Shown: in pieces, positions 9,962 to 20,682 of the stretch | Position numbering within the stretch: position 1 is the stretch's first letter | How the letters are laid out: every line of letters begins with the position of its first letter | Assembly (NCBI GenBank): GCA_946965045.2 | Contig: OX337233.1 | Location: forward strand, 930,001-994,000 | DNA: 64,000 nucleotides | Source of the DNA: Epithemia pelagica | Taxonomy: Eukaryota; Bacillariophyta; Bacillariophyceae; Surirellales; Surirellaceae | Direction: 5' to 3' | The notes under the pieces: model-generated | Seen by the model: the letters and a program-made list of their open reading frames with translations, nothing else | Told to the model about the DNA's origin: nothing | Database searches by the model: none | Position numbers and translations under genes: made by a program

Positions 9962-12900
9962 TCATTTGACACTAGTGCGGTGGTGAAAGCGAACCTTGTG
10001 TTCCAAGTGGTTGCATTCCGCAAAGAATTCGTCTGAGAGAGGGGATGGCAGTGCGCATCTTTGAATGGTTGTCCGAATATTGGTCAACAGATGGTTCCAT
10101 CGTGGACCTTTCTCTGTCCAGAAAGAAATGTCTTTGCTATGCAGCTCTTGGAACAACTCGCGAATGTATCGGATTATCTCCGGATCCACAGAAACTGCAT
10201 GCAGTTGATGGCCGTTCGGCAATGGAGAGGTCGACGCATACATGAGCGCCACAATACCCCGTCCGTAAGTGATGAAATTCGCATCCAAACGAAGAGTGCC
10301 AGGTATACGGCGGTCTTGAGCGGCCAATTGCTTCAGTTCTTTCAACAAACGCAAGGCATTGAATCCAGCCGACCGGGCAAATGGCGGCGAGCGAGCGGCC
10401 ACATCAGCATATGCCGTTATGACAGTTGTGTACGATATAACATCTGGATGGCATGCAAATCGATCCGACTGGGCATAGTTGAGCATTTGACGCAATCCAC
10501 GTTCCGCCATGGTCGCTTTGTTGGGATCCTTGGATCTCACCCAGGATTGAAGTACAACATTGAACTCAACGGTACTGGGAAAGGAATCCAATTCTCCTTG
10601 TTCTGTTTGAAAAATCCATTCTTGGAGTACTTGGGTCGTTCGTTGAGCGTTTCCAGCTTTCGACCAAGCGTTAAGTCTGGTGTTGAAAGCCTTGGCATGG
10701 GGCCTAAAGTCAACGTCGCCAGTTTGTTTCCAGGCTGTCACAAGTTCTTGAAACAGACGTTCGCATCGCTCAGGACACATGCGCTTGGACCACGCTGCCA
10801 TGAGTGTATTGTAAATGGGTACACTGGGAAGTTTTACGACATCTCCCATTTCTTTCATATTCGCAAGGTGCTGGTGAGCACTCTCCAATGCCATTGGATC
10901 CGACGATCTCGACAGGCCGTAACAAAGGGCATTCAACGTCATGGAGTTAGGTTGTGCGTGAGTATCCCCTTCTATTCTCCATTGATAGAGCATTTGTTGG
11001 TAAATGCGTTCCAATTGTGTCCCTAATTCCATTGCATCAGGTGAACGGGCCCAAGCCCACAAGAGGGATGTATAACAAACGGTGTTGGGCTTCATCCAAC
11101 CCAGAGGCCTCATGCAGTCGTCCAATACGGATGCGGCTTTTCTCCCTGCCTGAGGATGCCTTGATTTCGCCCATGCCTCGATCACAATGCTAAAATGCTT
11201 CTGATCGATCGAGGCCATGTCCATGTCACCACGTTTGACTTTGCTCAAAAAGTGTTCCAAAACTTCGTGACAACGTTCCGGATCACCAGCATTTTTCCAA
11301 GCCAGGAGTAGACCGATAAAGGTCTCGCCATCGGGTTGAAATCGCTGTTGAGTTTCCATCCATTGAAACAATTTCTCGGCCTTATGGGCGCCTTCCCTTG
11401 GAGAAGGTTCCTGAGCATAGCAAGCCAACAACGCGTTGTAGGATGAAGTGGTCACCAAACCTTCCCCGTTCTTGTCGGATCGCTTCACGCCTATTTCTTT
11501 CAGTCGATCAAGTAGCATGGAAATGCGATCTGCGGCTTGTGCATCACCGGATTGTGCCCAAGAGACCAAGACTCCATTCCAAGTTTGTGAGTTCAAATTT
11601 CCCTCAAGACTGTTTCCGCCTGAACCCTGTTCAATGTCCTCCATTAATTGCATCACAACTGCTTCTGCACCGGCAGTGTCCTTGGCTTGTGCGTAGGCCC
11701 AAATCAATGCAGAATGAACTACCAGGTCTGGCTTCAACGATACGTTCGTGACGGCCAATTGTTTCATGGAATCAAAGACATCTTGAGCTTCCTGAACCCG
11801 TCCAGCTCGTCCATATGCACTAATGACATCGGAAAAGCAATGAACCGTAGGTTGCAAGTAATGTTTCTCTTGCACATCGTGTTCTGCTTTTAGTGACTGC
11901 GAGACGAGTTCATCCAGTACCGCATGTGCGGCATCTGGAGCTTCTGGATGGCGACACAGAGCCAAGGCATGGCACACACGAGCATATACTTTGGTGTCCA
12001 ACTCGAACAAATGCCTTTGAGGGGTTTCCCCAGTTCCGATACGAGACTGGGTTCCACTGTCGCTGCCACTATTGGAGTCGGCCACATCAATATCCTTACT
12101 CATTTCTTTGAGTTCGGCAAAGAGTTCTTGAATCCGTTTCAATGCTGTTCCCGGAGGACTAGAATGGCTGTGTGCTTCCATGACAGCGCAATAAATGTTG
12201 GGAATGGGTTTCATCTCAATGGATTGGCGAGGATCACCTGGATACCAATCTTTGACCATTTGCAAGTACTGTTCGCATCGCAGCGCTGCATTGTTGTTCG
12301 TGTTGTGGTTTGTCCCCCTAGTACTTTGTGCCCAAAGTTCCACCACGCCATAGATTGTGGTCGCTGTAGGATGGCAAACCGATTGATTTCCTCGATGTAA
12401 CATGGATTGCAAAATTTCGTCTCCTAACAATGCCGCCTGGAGAGGGTTATCATTGACTTTGGAAAGAACATGCAAGATGACATTGTAAGGAGAGTCGCTG
12501 GAACGAAACAACCCCACATCCATGTACTGTTTCACACGGTTCAAAACCGATACTGGATTCAAGGGTCTATCAGAGCCTTGATCTTTTTTGGTGGGACCAG
12601 CGTTACTACTACGGCTGATAAGGTTTACCGTAGAAAAGAGAAAGTCTCTCCAACTCACAAGAACTGCCACCAAAATGCCTGAATCCAGAGGTAGCACCGC
12701 ATTCGTCACAATGCCCATATTGCGAGGATTCCTGGATGTCATGGTGGGTGATTGACTTATTTCTCGACCAAGGCGGTCCAATACCAGAAACATGGATTCG
12801 ATGCGTTGCTGGGGAGAAATATGGCCCTCCTTGACAAAGGCTGTATGATTGCGGAGGTTGGTGATCAACAACTCTGCTTCCATCCAGTGCTGCGATTTCA

Positions 12901-13291
12901 ATAAACCAATCGGTTGCTGGAGCAAAGCATCTCGTACTTGGAGCCAGCTCGCCACAAAGGCAGACGCTTGCTTCCCTTCTTCCCTCTTGTTCTTTTTGTT
13001 ATCTGCAACCGATTGATTAGCCTGCTCTGCAAGCCCTCGACTAGCATTTGAAACCATGCCCTTTTTACTGTCAAGCATGTGGTTGCTGAAAGGGGTCCAA
13101 GAACTGTGCAACTTCCTCTTGATCACGGTATGGAAGGACTTTGCTGGTGGTGGTGCTATTGCCGAGAAGCTTCCATTCCGCTCTACTCTTGGGTACTTTG
13201 ATCGTTTCACGGAGAGACAACGAGCTGACAGTGCCGTCTCTTGACAGCTAGCCAATAAATATCTCCTCGTCTCTCTCCACCGAGATATCAT
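9962..13291 (-). CDS. Pentatricopeptide repeat (PPR) protein, 1109 aa
   Basis: Organelle RNA-binding PPR protein, a family that governs processing, stability or translation of mitochondrial or plastid transcripts. Seen: an Arg/Ser-rich N terminus (MISRWRETRRYLLASC and on to about residue 65, few acids) fitting a mitochondrial presequence, then from about residue 400 to 950 repeated 35-residue units such as HCFSDVISAYGRAGRVQEAQ, VVHSALIWAYAQAKDTAGAE and SYNALLACYAQEPSPREGAH. The repeats are of plain P type; no DYW, E or SMR domain is visible at the C terminus. Single uninterrupted exon from ATG 13291 to the stop at 9962. A 321-codon antisense frame inside it (10061-11026) is a shadow. Target RNA cannot be predicted here. 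Confidence 0.92.
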   Translation of the reverse strand: MISRWRETRRYLLASCQETALSARCLSVKRSKYPRVERNGSFSAIAPPPAKSFHTVIKRKLHSSWTPFSNHMLDSKKGMVSNASRGLAEQANQSVADNKKNKREEGKQASAFVASWLQVRDALLQQPIGLLKSQHWMEAELLITNLRNHTAFVKEGHISPQQRIESMFLVLDRLGREISQSPTMTSRNPRNMGIVTNAVLPLDSGILVAVLVSWRDFLFSTVNLISRSSNAGPTKKDQGSDRPLNPVSVLNRVKQYMDVGLFRSSDSPYNVILHVLSKVNDNPLQAALLGDEILQSMLHRGNQSVCHPTATTIYGVVELWAQSTRGTNHNTNNNAALRCEQYLQMVKDWYPGDPRQSIEMKPIPNIYCAVMEAHSHSSPPGTALKRIQELFAELKEMSKDIDVADSNSGSDSGTQSRIGTGETPQRHLFELDTKVYARVCHALALCRHPEAPDAAHAVLDELVSQSLKAEHDVQEKHYLQPTVHCFSDVISAYGRAGRVQEAQDVFDSMKQLAVTNVSLKPDLVVHSALIWAYAQAKDTAGAEAVVMQLMEDIEQGSGGNSLEGNLNSQTWNGVLVSWAQSGDAQAADRISMLLDRLKEIGVKRSDKNGEGLVTTSSYNALLACYAQEPSPREGAHKAEKLFQWMETQQRFQPDGETFIGLLLAWKNAGDPERCHEVLEHFLSKVKRGDMDMASIDQKHFSIVIEAWAKSRHPQAGRKAASVLDDCMRPLGWMKPNTVCYTSLLWAWARSPDAMELGTQLERIYQQMLYQWRIEGDTHAQPNSMTLNALCYGLSRSSDPMALESAHQHLANMKEMGDVVKLPSVPIYNTLMAAWSKRMCPERCERLFQELVTAWKQTGDVDFRPHAKAFNTRLNAWSKAGNAQRTTQVLQEWIFQTEQGELDSFPSTVEFNVVLQSWVRSKDPNKATMAERGLRQMLNYAQSDRFACHPDVISYTTVITAYADVAARSPPFARSAGFNALRLLKELKQLAAQDRRIPGTLRLDANFITYGRGIVALMYASTSPLPNGHQLHAVSVDPEIIRYIRELFQELHSKDISFWTEKGPRWNHLLTNIRTTIQRCALPSPLSDEFFAECNHLEHKVRFHHRTSVK

Positions 13292-13725
13292 CGTACTCAG
13301 GTTGTGGAAGAAAAGTGAGGAAGAAACTGGGCCGGATCTTCATACTCTTGAGTATGAGAATCCGACCATTAACATCCGAATCGCTCTTTCTCCGTTCCAA
13401 AATTTGACATGCTTTTGCGTTGCATTCCTCTCCTGCCTTTTGTGGTATTATGACGGCGTCGACAACTCAAACAACCACCCCATTGTGATCTCGTCGCAAA
13501 AGCCCTCTATGTGAACACAAAATATCCCCAGCGGGTACATTTCGAAGATGGATTAAAGCGTGGTATTGTAAACGCTACCCCGCTGGGGAGATTCCGAAGT
13601 GAATGCTCAGAGTTTGCATCCAGACGGAAACCGGACTCTGTGACATCACGTTGCTTTCTGTTGAGCCTTTAAATAAGGATCAGAAAGAACGCCTGTCGGT
13701 CTAAGAAAGAAAACAGTTTTCGGGC
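13292..13725. other. Intergenic upstream of the PPR gene
   Basis: 434 bp with the PPR promoter. It contains a short imperfect inverted repeat: TCCCCAGCGGGTA (13525-13537) and ACCCCGCTGGGGA (13577-13589). A related CCCCCGCTGGGGATA string occurs near 25205. No gene seen. Confidence 0.55.
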
Positions 13726-14217
13726 TTGGCACCGACTAGGTGTCCGCCTTTTAGTGGTCTGCCTGTCAACTCTTTCATGGTCTGTCCTGCTCACCAAAAA
13801 CTCCTTCCCCGCCAGAAAAAAATGATCACATCCGGCTGGAAAGGCTGGCGTGATTTGGCAGTTGGAAGATGGCTGGCGTTCTGCTCAACAAGACTCAAAA
13901 TATTCCTGTTCGTTCAGGAGAGTCATAAAATCAATGCCGCAACAAAATGAGACCAAACCAAACCCCAAAACGGCCTCATGCTTCGTTACTGAGCTCTGAG
14001 CATGTCATCTTTGTCCGCATGGTAAGTTCCCGACGGCCTAATCCCTGCAGTGTAATGGACCATGGTTTGGGTTACGTTCTCACTTCTTTGCCACACTTTC
14101 AAGTGTTTGTGCCGTACAACATCCATTTTTGGTCCATTCAATGGGCGGCAGCTAAAATCAAATGTAGGATTCTTCTAACATGTCATTCGTAGGAGTAGAA
14201 TTTTCAACCTCAGTAAG

Positions 14218-15000
14218 TGTTACAATTCTTTCTGAATCGTAGGGACATTGATGCTCGGTAGAGCAGACAATCAGGTAGGTCACCAACCGATACAAGCTTC
14301 TCAGGGTCAGAGAAGCAAGCAAGTCGAAGTCTATCAGAAGGATAGTCGGGACACAAAAGAAGATGTGATAAATGGTGATATTGTTAGATTGTGTGTTGAT
14401 TACTACGATAGGTCTACGTGAAATGTTCGGTCCTGCCAAGGGTCATGTGTCATAGGTTCTTGGCGGCAACAGGTTTGGAATAGTTGGAGTCGATTCATGT
14501 GATGTATATGACATGTATATGTGGGCGGATAACATATACAGGGTCAACAGCTCTTGCTTTGGGTTGGCATAGTTGTTTTCATGGCGCGCAGCTTGTTGAC
14601 AATTTGGAGATTGTGGGAATGGAAATATGGTCTCGCGTGATCGTGTGTCGTGCTTGGGATACTTAGACCGTTGGATCGGATAGATGCCGATAGCGCTCGG
14701 ATGTCGCTTGGGCGCGCTCGATGATTTCGGGCGCGTACGCTTAGGGCGTTAGTATAATGTCCGAGCAACGGCCAAATTTATGTCCGTTGTAATACCGCAC
14801 GACCCAGTTTAGTCTTGAGAGTGAGTTCGTCAATCTATTCTCACTTTTCATGATTTGCGAAGAAATATAGGTCGATATAGCGCGAAGCTAGGGAACATAG
14901 CTCGAAGCTAGATGGCATGATGCGATAGCACGAGGCTATGTGACATGGGGAATCGATGAGATGTAGAATCTAACCACCATAGACGGTGAGAATTCTAACA
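14218..15000 (-). repeat. 3' LTR of the copia element
   Basis: 783 bp, left copy on the plus strand. It begins TGTTACAATTC and ends GAATTCTAACA, an imperfect terminal inverted repeat. It contains the Gag-Pol stop codon in its first bases in element orientation and three copies of a 14-bp motif (14877-14938). Confidence 0.95.
14877..14938. promoter_or_regulatory. Three-copy ATAGCnCGARGCTA motif in the LTR
   Basis: Copies at 14877-14890, 14897-14910 and 14925-14938, and at 22478-22491, 22498-22511 and 22526-22539 in the other LTR. Each is a quasi-palindrome (TAGC...GCTA). In element orientation they fall about 60-125 bp from the LTR's 5' end, in U3, where enhancer or promoter elements are expected. 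Binding factor unknown. Confidence 0.55.
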
Positions 15001-18000
15001 CTCCCCACAACTCGTCGTTTCAGCCTTGTCATCATTGGATTTGTTGAGGTCTTGAACTTCTCCTTTCCAAAACAACAATGGCTTGAGCATGGGCCAAATA
15101 GATACGAAATCCCAATGTTTGCTAAGGATATCGGCAGGGTTGGTCTTTCCATCTTTCCAGTAGAATGCAACATACTTTGCTGCGATGGCTTCACGAACTC
15201 GGTGGTATGACAGAAGATGGTGTCTCTTGGATAGTATGGAATGAGGAACGGTTGCATTGAGCACAACAGATCTGTTATCTCCGTACATGTAACTTCGCTC
15301 TCGGATAGGTACTCCAAGGTAGCGGAGAGAATGTCGTAATTCTGTAATCTGATCTATTGCTGTCCTTGCAGCCACAAACTTGGATCCATAGGTAGCAGTT
15401 TCCACCGTGCTCTGTCTCTTGCTGTACCAGTCAATAGGTGTTCCGTTCAACAAATGTAGAACAGCAGTGACGGATTTACCAGTGACTATGTCATGCATGA
15501 GATTGGCATCAACATAATGAGTTGTGGTAACAAAGCGGCCAAGAGGTGTTGGGCAGTCTTCAGGAATACGTTCACTTGCATTCGAATAGACAGTGCGAGT
15601 CCAATCAAATTCTTGGGTAGGAAGACTTGAATAATCAGGCTCTCCAATCCTAAATCTGATTGTGCCCTCTGGGAGATGTGCAAGGTATCCATAGATACGC
15701 TTGGCTCTATCAAGATGTCCTTTCCTCGGAGCAGCACGAAAGCGTGATAGCGTCATTGTAGCGGTGAAGACGTCGAAACGACCAATAGTGATCACCCATT
15801 GGAGTTGTCCAATCAGAGTTTGGAAATGGTTAGTACCTTCTTCATCAAGGAGCTCAGAATCATCCAATTCAGGATGGTCTCCACCAATAAGAGGTGTTTT
15901 GGCTTTCTTGGGTTTCTCCTTGAAGATTCGTTCGAAAGTGTCCATCATCTTACCAATGTAGCGTCTTGGATCTGCTACTAATGTTCCATCAGAATCCTTG
16001 GTGTAACAACATCCCAAGTGAAAATCAATAGGTCCATCTCCTTTGAGTTTGAAGTTGTATTTCTCCTTCAGGATCTTGCAGATATTCCCAGGATCAGTAG
16101 AAATAATGGCTAAGTCATCAACGTATACGGCAATGTATTCGTAACAGTCTTCTCCAGGTGCCTTCCTCATCCAGATATCCGGATCTGCTTTGCTTGGTGA
16201 AAATCCCATGTCTGTCAAAACATCGAATAAGACATCATGCCAGCGTGCGCCTGATGACTTCAATCCATAAAGTGCCTTGTATATAATCAGGATGTGACCT
16301 TCTAATTCCTTGAATTCAGGTCCTGCGACAATGAAAATTTTCTCCCCTGTCAAGGCTTCCAGATATGCATTTCCAATATCTGCTCCCCATATTTCCAAGT
16401 CATTCAAAGTACCCAGGAATAAGGCAATGCGGAGGTTGCGAATGGAAACAACACCTGAATAGATTGTCTCAACAGGTTCTTTCGTGAGATGTCCATCTGC
16501 GACAAGTCTTGCTTTATGTCGTCCATCATGTTTTACGTCAAAGACAAGATGTACACGTATCTTATGATATCCTTCAGGTGCATTGGATACTTTCCCTTTA
16601 ATGAAGATGGCTTTCCCAAAATCCTTGAATGTCTTGTAGGACTGGATCTGTGACAATTCTAATTCTGTTGCATCTTGCCACTTTGTGTTGCCATGTTGTT
16701 TATCAAGAGCGACAGCTTCCTCATAATTGCGTGGTACTTGGAATCCAAACTTATACTTGACGGAATGGTGAACTTGTTTAATCCTTGACTGTTTGGCTGC
16801 TCGAATGAGACGTTTGCTTGTTTTGACATAACGTTTCAAATGCTTCCATCCAGGTTCGTTGAGTAAATCATGTTTCTTTCCATAAATTGCTACAGTGATC
16901 GGATCATCATTGGCGATGAGTGATAAAGGTTCATAGGTAGTCTCCCCAGTTTCCCAATCAACAAGCAAATTATATTTGCTCCCCTTGTAATCTGGATCAG
17001 TTGTGTTCAGTGGGCCTTGATGGGCAATGACGTCCCTGAACCTGAAAAGATTATCTCCAGAGGTTTGAGCTTGGTTATCTCGTTCGATATACTCCATGAG
17101 TTGATTATAGGATATCATCTCATCAACATCAGAATTTGTCTTTCGGTAGATGTACTTGACACGTTCTTCCTGTTTCGTTGCTTTTTCATTAAGATCAATG
17201 ACTCGTTTGATGACACGTGCACGGTGTCGCTCCCCATTTTCATCTGTGTCGCATAGGAATGTGCGTCCTATCATGTCGTCAAAATCGATCGTGGGCATTG
17301 GTTTGGATGGATCTTCACTATCACTGCGAATGAAGACAGTGTCAGCTTGCTTATCATTGTCATCCTTCTCAGACAAATCCTCCCCTGAAGGTCGATCCAC
17401 ACGTAGGTTAAATGTAGTGGATTCAACACGGCGAACGGCAGAACGGTAGATTATCTGGTTATCCTGGGTGAGAATCTTCCAAGTAAAAGAATCACCAACG
17501 TTGTGAGCAAAACCAACCCAGTGGCCAAGTTTCTCATCAGAAGAAGATGGATATGAACCGGAAGTGGGTTCAGCGGGGTCGACACGGTAGTAAACCTCAT
17601 CCCAGAAAGGAAAGAACAAGAGATGAGTAATGTCGGGTGGGCGTCCGGAGAGAGCCTCAAGAGGAGTGCGACCGGAGTGGGTGGGTGATGACGTATGGTT
17701 CAATAAGTCACAGACATACTCAAGGCAAAGAAGCCAGGTGTTGGCAGGGCAACCAGTGGCATTCATGAGAGCGTTGGTCATACGTTTAACGGTCTGGTAA
17801 CGGTTTTCAGCCTTATTCTGGTGTTGATGATAAGGTTCGGATCGATACTCCCCAATAAGCAAAGTGCGAAGAATGTCTTTAACCTTTTGAGAGATGAGAG
17901 ATGAACCACCATCACTGATAAGAGTCTCCATGGCACCACGAAACCGGATGTTGTCCTGAAGAGTATTGACAAACTGTTTGGTTGACTTGATCCCATAGAT

Positions 18001-20682
18001 ATCAGTAACTAGAGTATCTCGACCAACAAAGATTTGTGCGACTTTACCGCCATGGTCAACAGCAGGGGTGTCGGAGAAAACCGAGTCAGTAGCAACGGGT
18101 TCATGGCGTCGAGGTATATTAAGGACCGGATTGCGAGCCTTGAAATGTTTCTTGAGGGTGTCGTGGTCAAAAGTAATGCTACCATTACGTGTAGTGTGCT
18201 TGAACGTATCGGCAATAACATCTTCAGATTGCCAACCAAAGAATGGACGGAACTTCTTCCAGTCATACGCTTCCTGGTAACGACGGTGGACAGAGGCATG
18301 AAGTGTAGGATCATTACCTTCTGCGTCAGCATAGATAGAAAAGAAGGGTGCGTCGTCAGGTCCATGATCGTATGGGAGATCCAAAAGGAGATTGAGGTTA
18401 CAAACAACACGATCAGTGTACTCCCCATAGTTGTCATATGGATGGTTCGACATACTACCATCAGTCTTGACGTGTTTCCAATCAGGATCATTGTCAGAGG
18501 GTGTGGGAGAATACGAATGGTCCAGAACACCAGGATCCCATGTGTCGGGTGACGTGAAGATGATCTGAGGTAAGGTATCCATGTCATCGTCGCTGGGGAT
18601 ACCCAAGGAGTGGATGTAGGCTAACCCATCCTTGATGTGAAGGGGTATGGCACGACCATCAAGTGTAGTGATGCGTTGTTTACCATCAACTTTAACAGAT
18701 CGTTCATCAACAGCAAGTCCGAAATGCTCGAATTGACCAGGAGCATGGATAGATAAGCCCTTCCCATAATAAGCATATTCATTGAAGATGCCGACAATAG
18801 GTCCATCATTGGTCTCAAACTTTGCAGCACATGTGACGACAGGAAGTCCAGTAAGTTCATGGTTATCAATACCCACAATAGTGATATGGCGGCCAGTCTT
18901 AGAAAGGATGCGCATGTCAGAACCAGCAAGTCCTCCATTAGCACCACGGTCAATCAATTGATTCCCTGGTAAAGTAGATTTCCTGGAAATCAGATAGCGT
19001 GGAACATGTCCTGCTTGTTTATACATGTTGGCTTTGAAAGTAACCTTCTTGCTCGTCTTGGACTTGGCGTTAGAAAGAACATTAGTCAGGTCAGTTGCCG
19101 GGTGATTGATATCAGTCGTCATGGCTTGGTTGATAAATTGTGTAACCGGATCTGAATCATCTGAATGCTCAGGGACTACGCCAGGTGAGTCGTCATCAGA
19201 TGCAACTTGGTTGGGATCAGGATCAGGTTCCGGATCAATGTCGAGGGCATGTGTTTGCACTGTCCTCGGTGTTGTTGATGAAGGTGCTTGAATCATCTTG
19301 TTATACTCAATGATCAACTTGCGATCTTCTTCAGAAAGTTTGAACCATAGGTCACGCGGTAGACTAACCTTGGACGAAGAGGATGGAGATTCAGATGTCG
19401 CTTTGGTGTTGTGGACATGATACTCCATATCATCTTGTGAGGTTATGTCAGCATCTGTATCTTGGCCATATAGTGATTCATGTTGTTTGACATGTCGACG
19501 GCGACTATGAACAGATGACTGGGTTGCTTGATCATGGTCATAAGCTGCGTCTAGAAGGAGACGGAAGTATGATTGATAGCAAAGGGATTTTGCACCGGAT
19601 TTGGTGTTCACCACATTATCCAAGATCTTGACTCGGCGGAGATCAGGTACCTTTTCTACAGCTTGCATGAGGAAGGTCATCCTGGTATGATCAGGGATGC
19701 AATCAGACAATGTCACTAAATTGTCTAGCAAACGTAGCTGCTCTTGAAAGTGTAGAAGAAATTGACGTGTTGTTCCGCGCCATGTGTCGTCAAGACGTAG
19801 ATTGGAAATGTAGTTGGTTAAGCGGAGGACTTCTCGCTTTGCTAGGTCGGATTCGGTATGCAAAGAGTGTAACTTCTGCAATACGGCACGCGCATCTTCA
19901 TCATGTTCATGTTCACGTACATAGGCTCGACCTTGGTCAGTCTGAATGATACGGACAAGAACGGAGTAAAGAAATACTTGTTGCTCTTGAAAAAGTTCTT
20001 CGGCATACTCATCATCATGGGGTGGTGTGTATTTGAAATTCAGAACGTTGGATAGGCCTTGAGCCTTAGCTGTAGTCTTGAATACACGCCAGAATGAATC
20101 GTAGTATCGTTCATCCTTGAATACCTCATATGCAGTTGCGTCGCGCTTCGTTCCCTTTCTGAATGCTGTAAGGTCTTGTTGAGATTGGGATGCGGCAGTA
20201 ACTGTGCTGACAGATTTCACAGATGACGGTGACTTCATTGGCGAGACTGGGACTTGGCTAGGTGGTCCCTTAGAGAAATCTGTGTTGATCCTCCAAGTGT
20301 TGAACTCTTTCCTCGTTAGGTTCATCCAGTCGCTATTGGATAGCTCGTCTTGAATTTCATTGGTCTTGTATGTGGCCCAATAAGCCAAGAGCTTGATCTG
20401 CTGTCTTGTGGGGCCTTGTAGATCATGTGTCTGTTTGTTGACCTTGTATTGTGTCAGTTCCTTCACGGATTCCTCGGTATTAGTTTGCATATACGAGATA
20501 ACATGGGTAATGTTCTCAAAACCATGGTATTTCATCCACTTCATTAAGTAGTCGGCCCTTTCTTTGGTGAAGAATTGGCAGACAGTAAATATGATGTGGT
20601 CGAATAGGTCTGTGTCCGAGACATTGTCTTGGTTATCTTCTCCCTTAGGAGTCGTAGGTGTCTTGGGTGATTGAGGATCCAT
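14995..20682 (-). CDS. Copia-type Gag-Pol polyprotein, 1895 aa
   Basis: Retrotransposon polyprotein: capsid, protease, integrase, reverse transcriptase and RNase H in one frame. Seen: Gag-like helical region (about 1-420) without a CCHC zinc knuckle; protease-like LIDRGANGGLAG near 575 (family norm is D-S/T-G-A); integrase core at about 860-960 (TDSVFSDTP, ISDGGSS, QNKAENRYQTVKR); a chromo-like stretch near 1235-1265 (YNLLVDWETGETTYEPLSLI); reverse transcriptase with YVDD near 1519-1522; RNase H at about 1720-1870 (YVDANLMHD, MYGDNRSVV, NPADILSKHW). Start ATG 20682, stop TAG within the first bases of the 3' LTR. The frame is intact, so the element may be autonomous. Order IN-RT marks it as Ty1/copia and not Ty3/gypsy. 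Confidence 0.95.
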   Translation of the reverse strand: MDPQSPKTPTTPKGEDNQDNVSDTDLFDHIIFTVCQFFTKERADYLMKWMKYHGFENITHVISYMQTNTEESVKELTQYKVNKQTHDLQGPTRQQIKLLAYWATYKTNEIQDELSNSDWMNLTRKEFNTWRINTDFSKGPPSQVPVSPMKSPSSVKSVSTVTAASQSQQDLTAFRKGTKRDATAYEVFKDERYYDSFWRVFKTTAKAQGLSNVLNFKYTPPHDDEYAEELFQEQQVFLYSVLVRIIQTDQGRAYVREHEHDEDARAVLQKLHSLHTESDLAKREVLRLTNYISNLRLDDTWRGTTRQFLLHFQEQLRLLDNLVTLSDCIPDHTRMTFLMQAVEKVPDLRRVKILDNVVNTKSGAKSLCYQSYFRLLLDAAYDHDQATQSSVHSRRRHVKQHESLYGQDTDADITSQDDMEYHVHNTKATSESPSSSSKVSLPRDLWFKLSEEDRKLIIEYNKMIQAPSSTTPRTVQTHALDIDPEPDPDPNQVASDDDSPGVVPEHSDDSDPVTQFINQAMTTDINHPATDLTNVLSNAKSKTSKKVTFKANMYKQAGHVPRYLISRKSTLPGNQLIDRGANGGLAGSDMRILSKTGRHITIVGIDNHELTGLPVVTCAAKFETNDGPIVGIFNEYAYYGKGLSIHAPGQFEHFGLAVDERSVKVDGKQRITTLDGRAIPLHIKDGLAYIHSLGIPSDDDMDTLPQIIFTSPDTWDPGVLDHSYSPTPSDNDPDWKHVKTDGSMSNHPYDNYGEYTDRVVCNLNLLLDLPYDHGPDDAPFFSIYADAEGNDPTLHASVHRRYQEAYDWKKFRPFFGWQSEDVIADTFKHTTRNGSITFDHDTLKKHFKARNPVLNIPRRHEPVATDSVFSDTPAVDHGGKVAQIFVGRDTLVTDIYGIKSTKQFVNTLQDNIRFRGAMETLISDGGSSLISQKVKDILRTLLIGEYRSEPYHQHQNKAENRYQTVKRMTNALMNATGCPANTWLLCLEYVCDLLNHTSSPTHSGRTPLEALSGRPPDITHLLFFPFWDEVYYRVDPAEPTSGSYPSSSDEKLGHWVGFAHNVGDSFTWKILTQDNQIIYRSAVRRVESTTFNLRVDRPSGEDLSEKDDNDKQADTVFIRSDSEDPSKPMPTIDFDDMIGRTFLCDTDENGERHRARVIKRVIDLNEKATKQEERVKYIYRKTNSDVDEMISYNQLMEYIERDNQAQTSGDNLFRFRDVIAHQGPLNTTDPDYKGSKYNLLVDWETGETTYEPLSLIANDDPITVAIYGKKHDLLNEPGWKHLKRYVKTSKRLIRAAKQSRIKQVHHSVKYKFGFQVPRNYEEAVALDKQHGNTKWQDATELELSQIQSYKTFKDFGKAIFIKGKVSNAPEGYHKIRVHLVFDVKHDGRHKARLVADGHLTKEPVETIYSGVVSIRNLRIALFLGTLNDLEIWGADIGNAYLEALTGEKIFIVAGPEFKELEGHILIIYKALYGLKSSGARWHDVLFDVLTDMGFSPSKADPDIWMRKAPGEDCYEYIAVYVDDLAIISTDPGNICKILKEKYNFKLKGDGPIDFHLGCCYTKDSDGTLVADPRRYIGKMMDTFERIFKEKPKKAKTPLIGGDHPELDDSELLDEEGTNHFQTLIGQLQWVITIGRFDVFTATMTLSRFRAAPRKGHLDRAKRIYGYLAHLPEGTIRFRIGEPDYSSLPTQEFDWTRTVYSNASERIPEDCPTPLGRFVTTTHYVDANLMHDIVTGKSVTAVLHLLNGTPIDWYSKRQSTVETATYGSKFVAARTAIDQITELRHSLRYLGVPIRERSYMYGDNRSVVLNATVPHSILSKRHHLLSYHRVREAIAAKYVAFYWKDGKTNPADILSKHWDFVSIWPMLKPLLFWKGEVQDLNKSNDDKAETTSCGEC
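15001..15008 (-). other. Polypurine tract of the copia element
   Basis: On the minus strand GTGGGGAG directly precedes the 3' LTR (TGTTAG). Its place is that of the plus-strand primer site. It overlaps the last codons of Gag-Pol. Confidence 0.7.

Noticed and set aside
10061-11026. 321-codon plus-strand frame
   Set aside because: Lies wholly antisense inside the PPR coding exon and has no family resemblance; it is a shadow of codon bias on the other strand.
13525-13589. CCCCAGCGGG inverted repeat as a MITE
   Set aside because: Only about 65 bp, imperfect arms, no target duplication.
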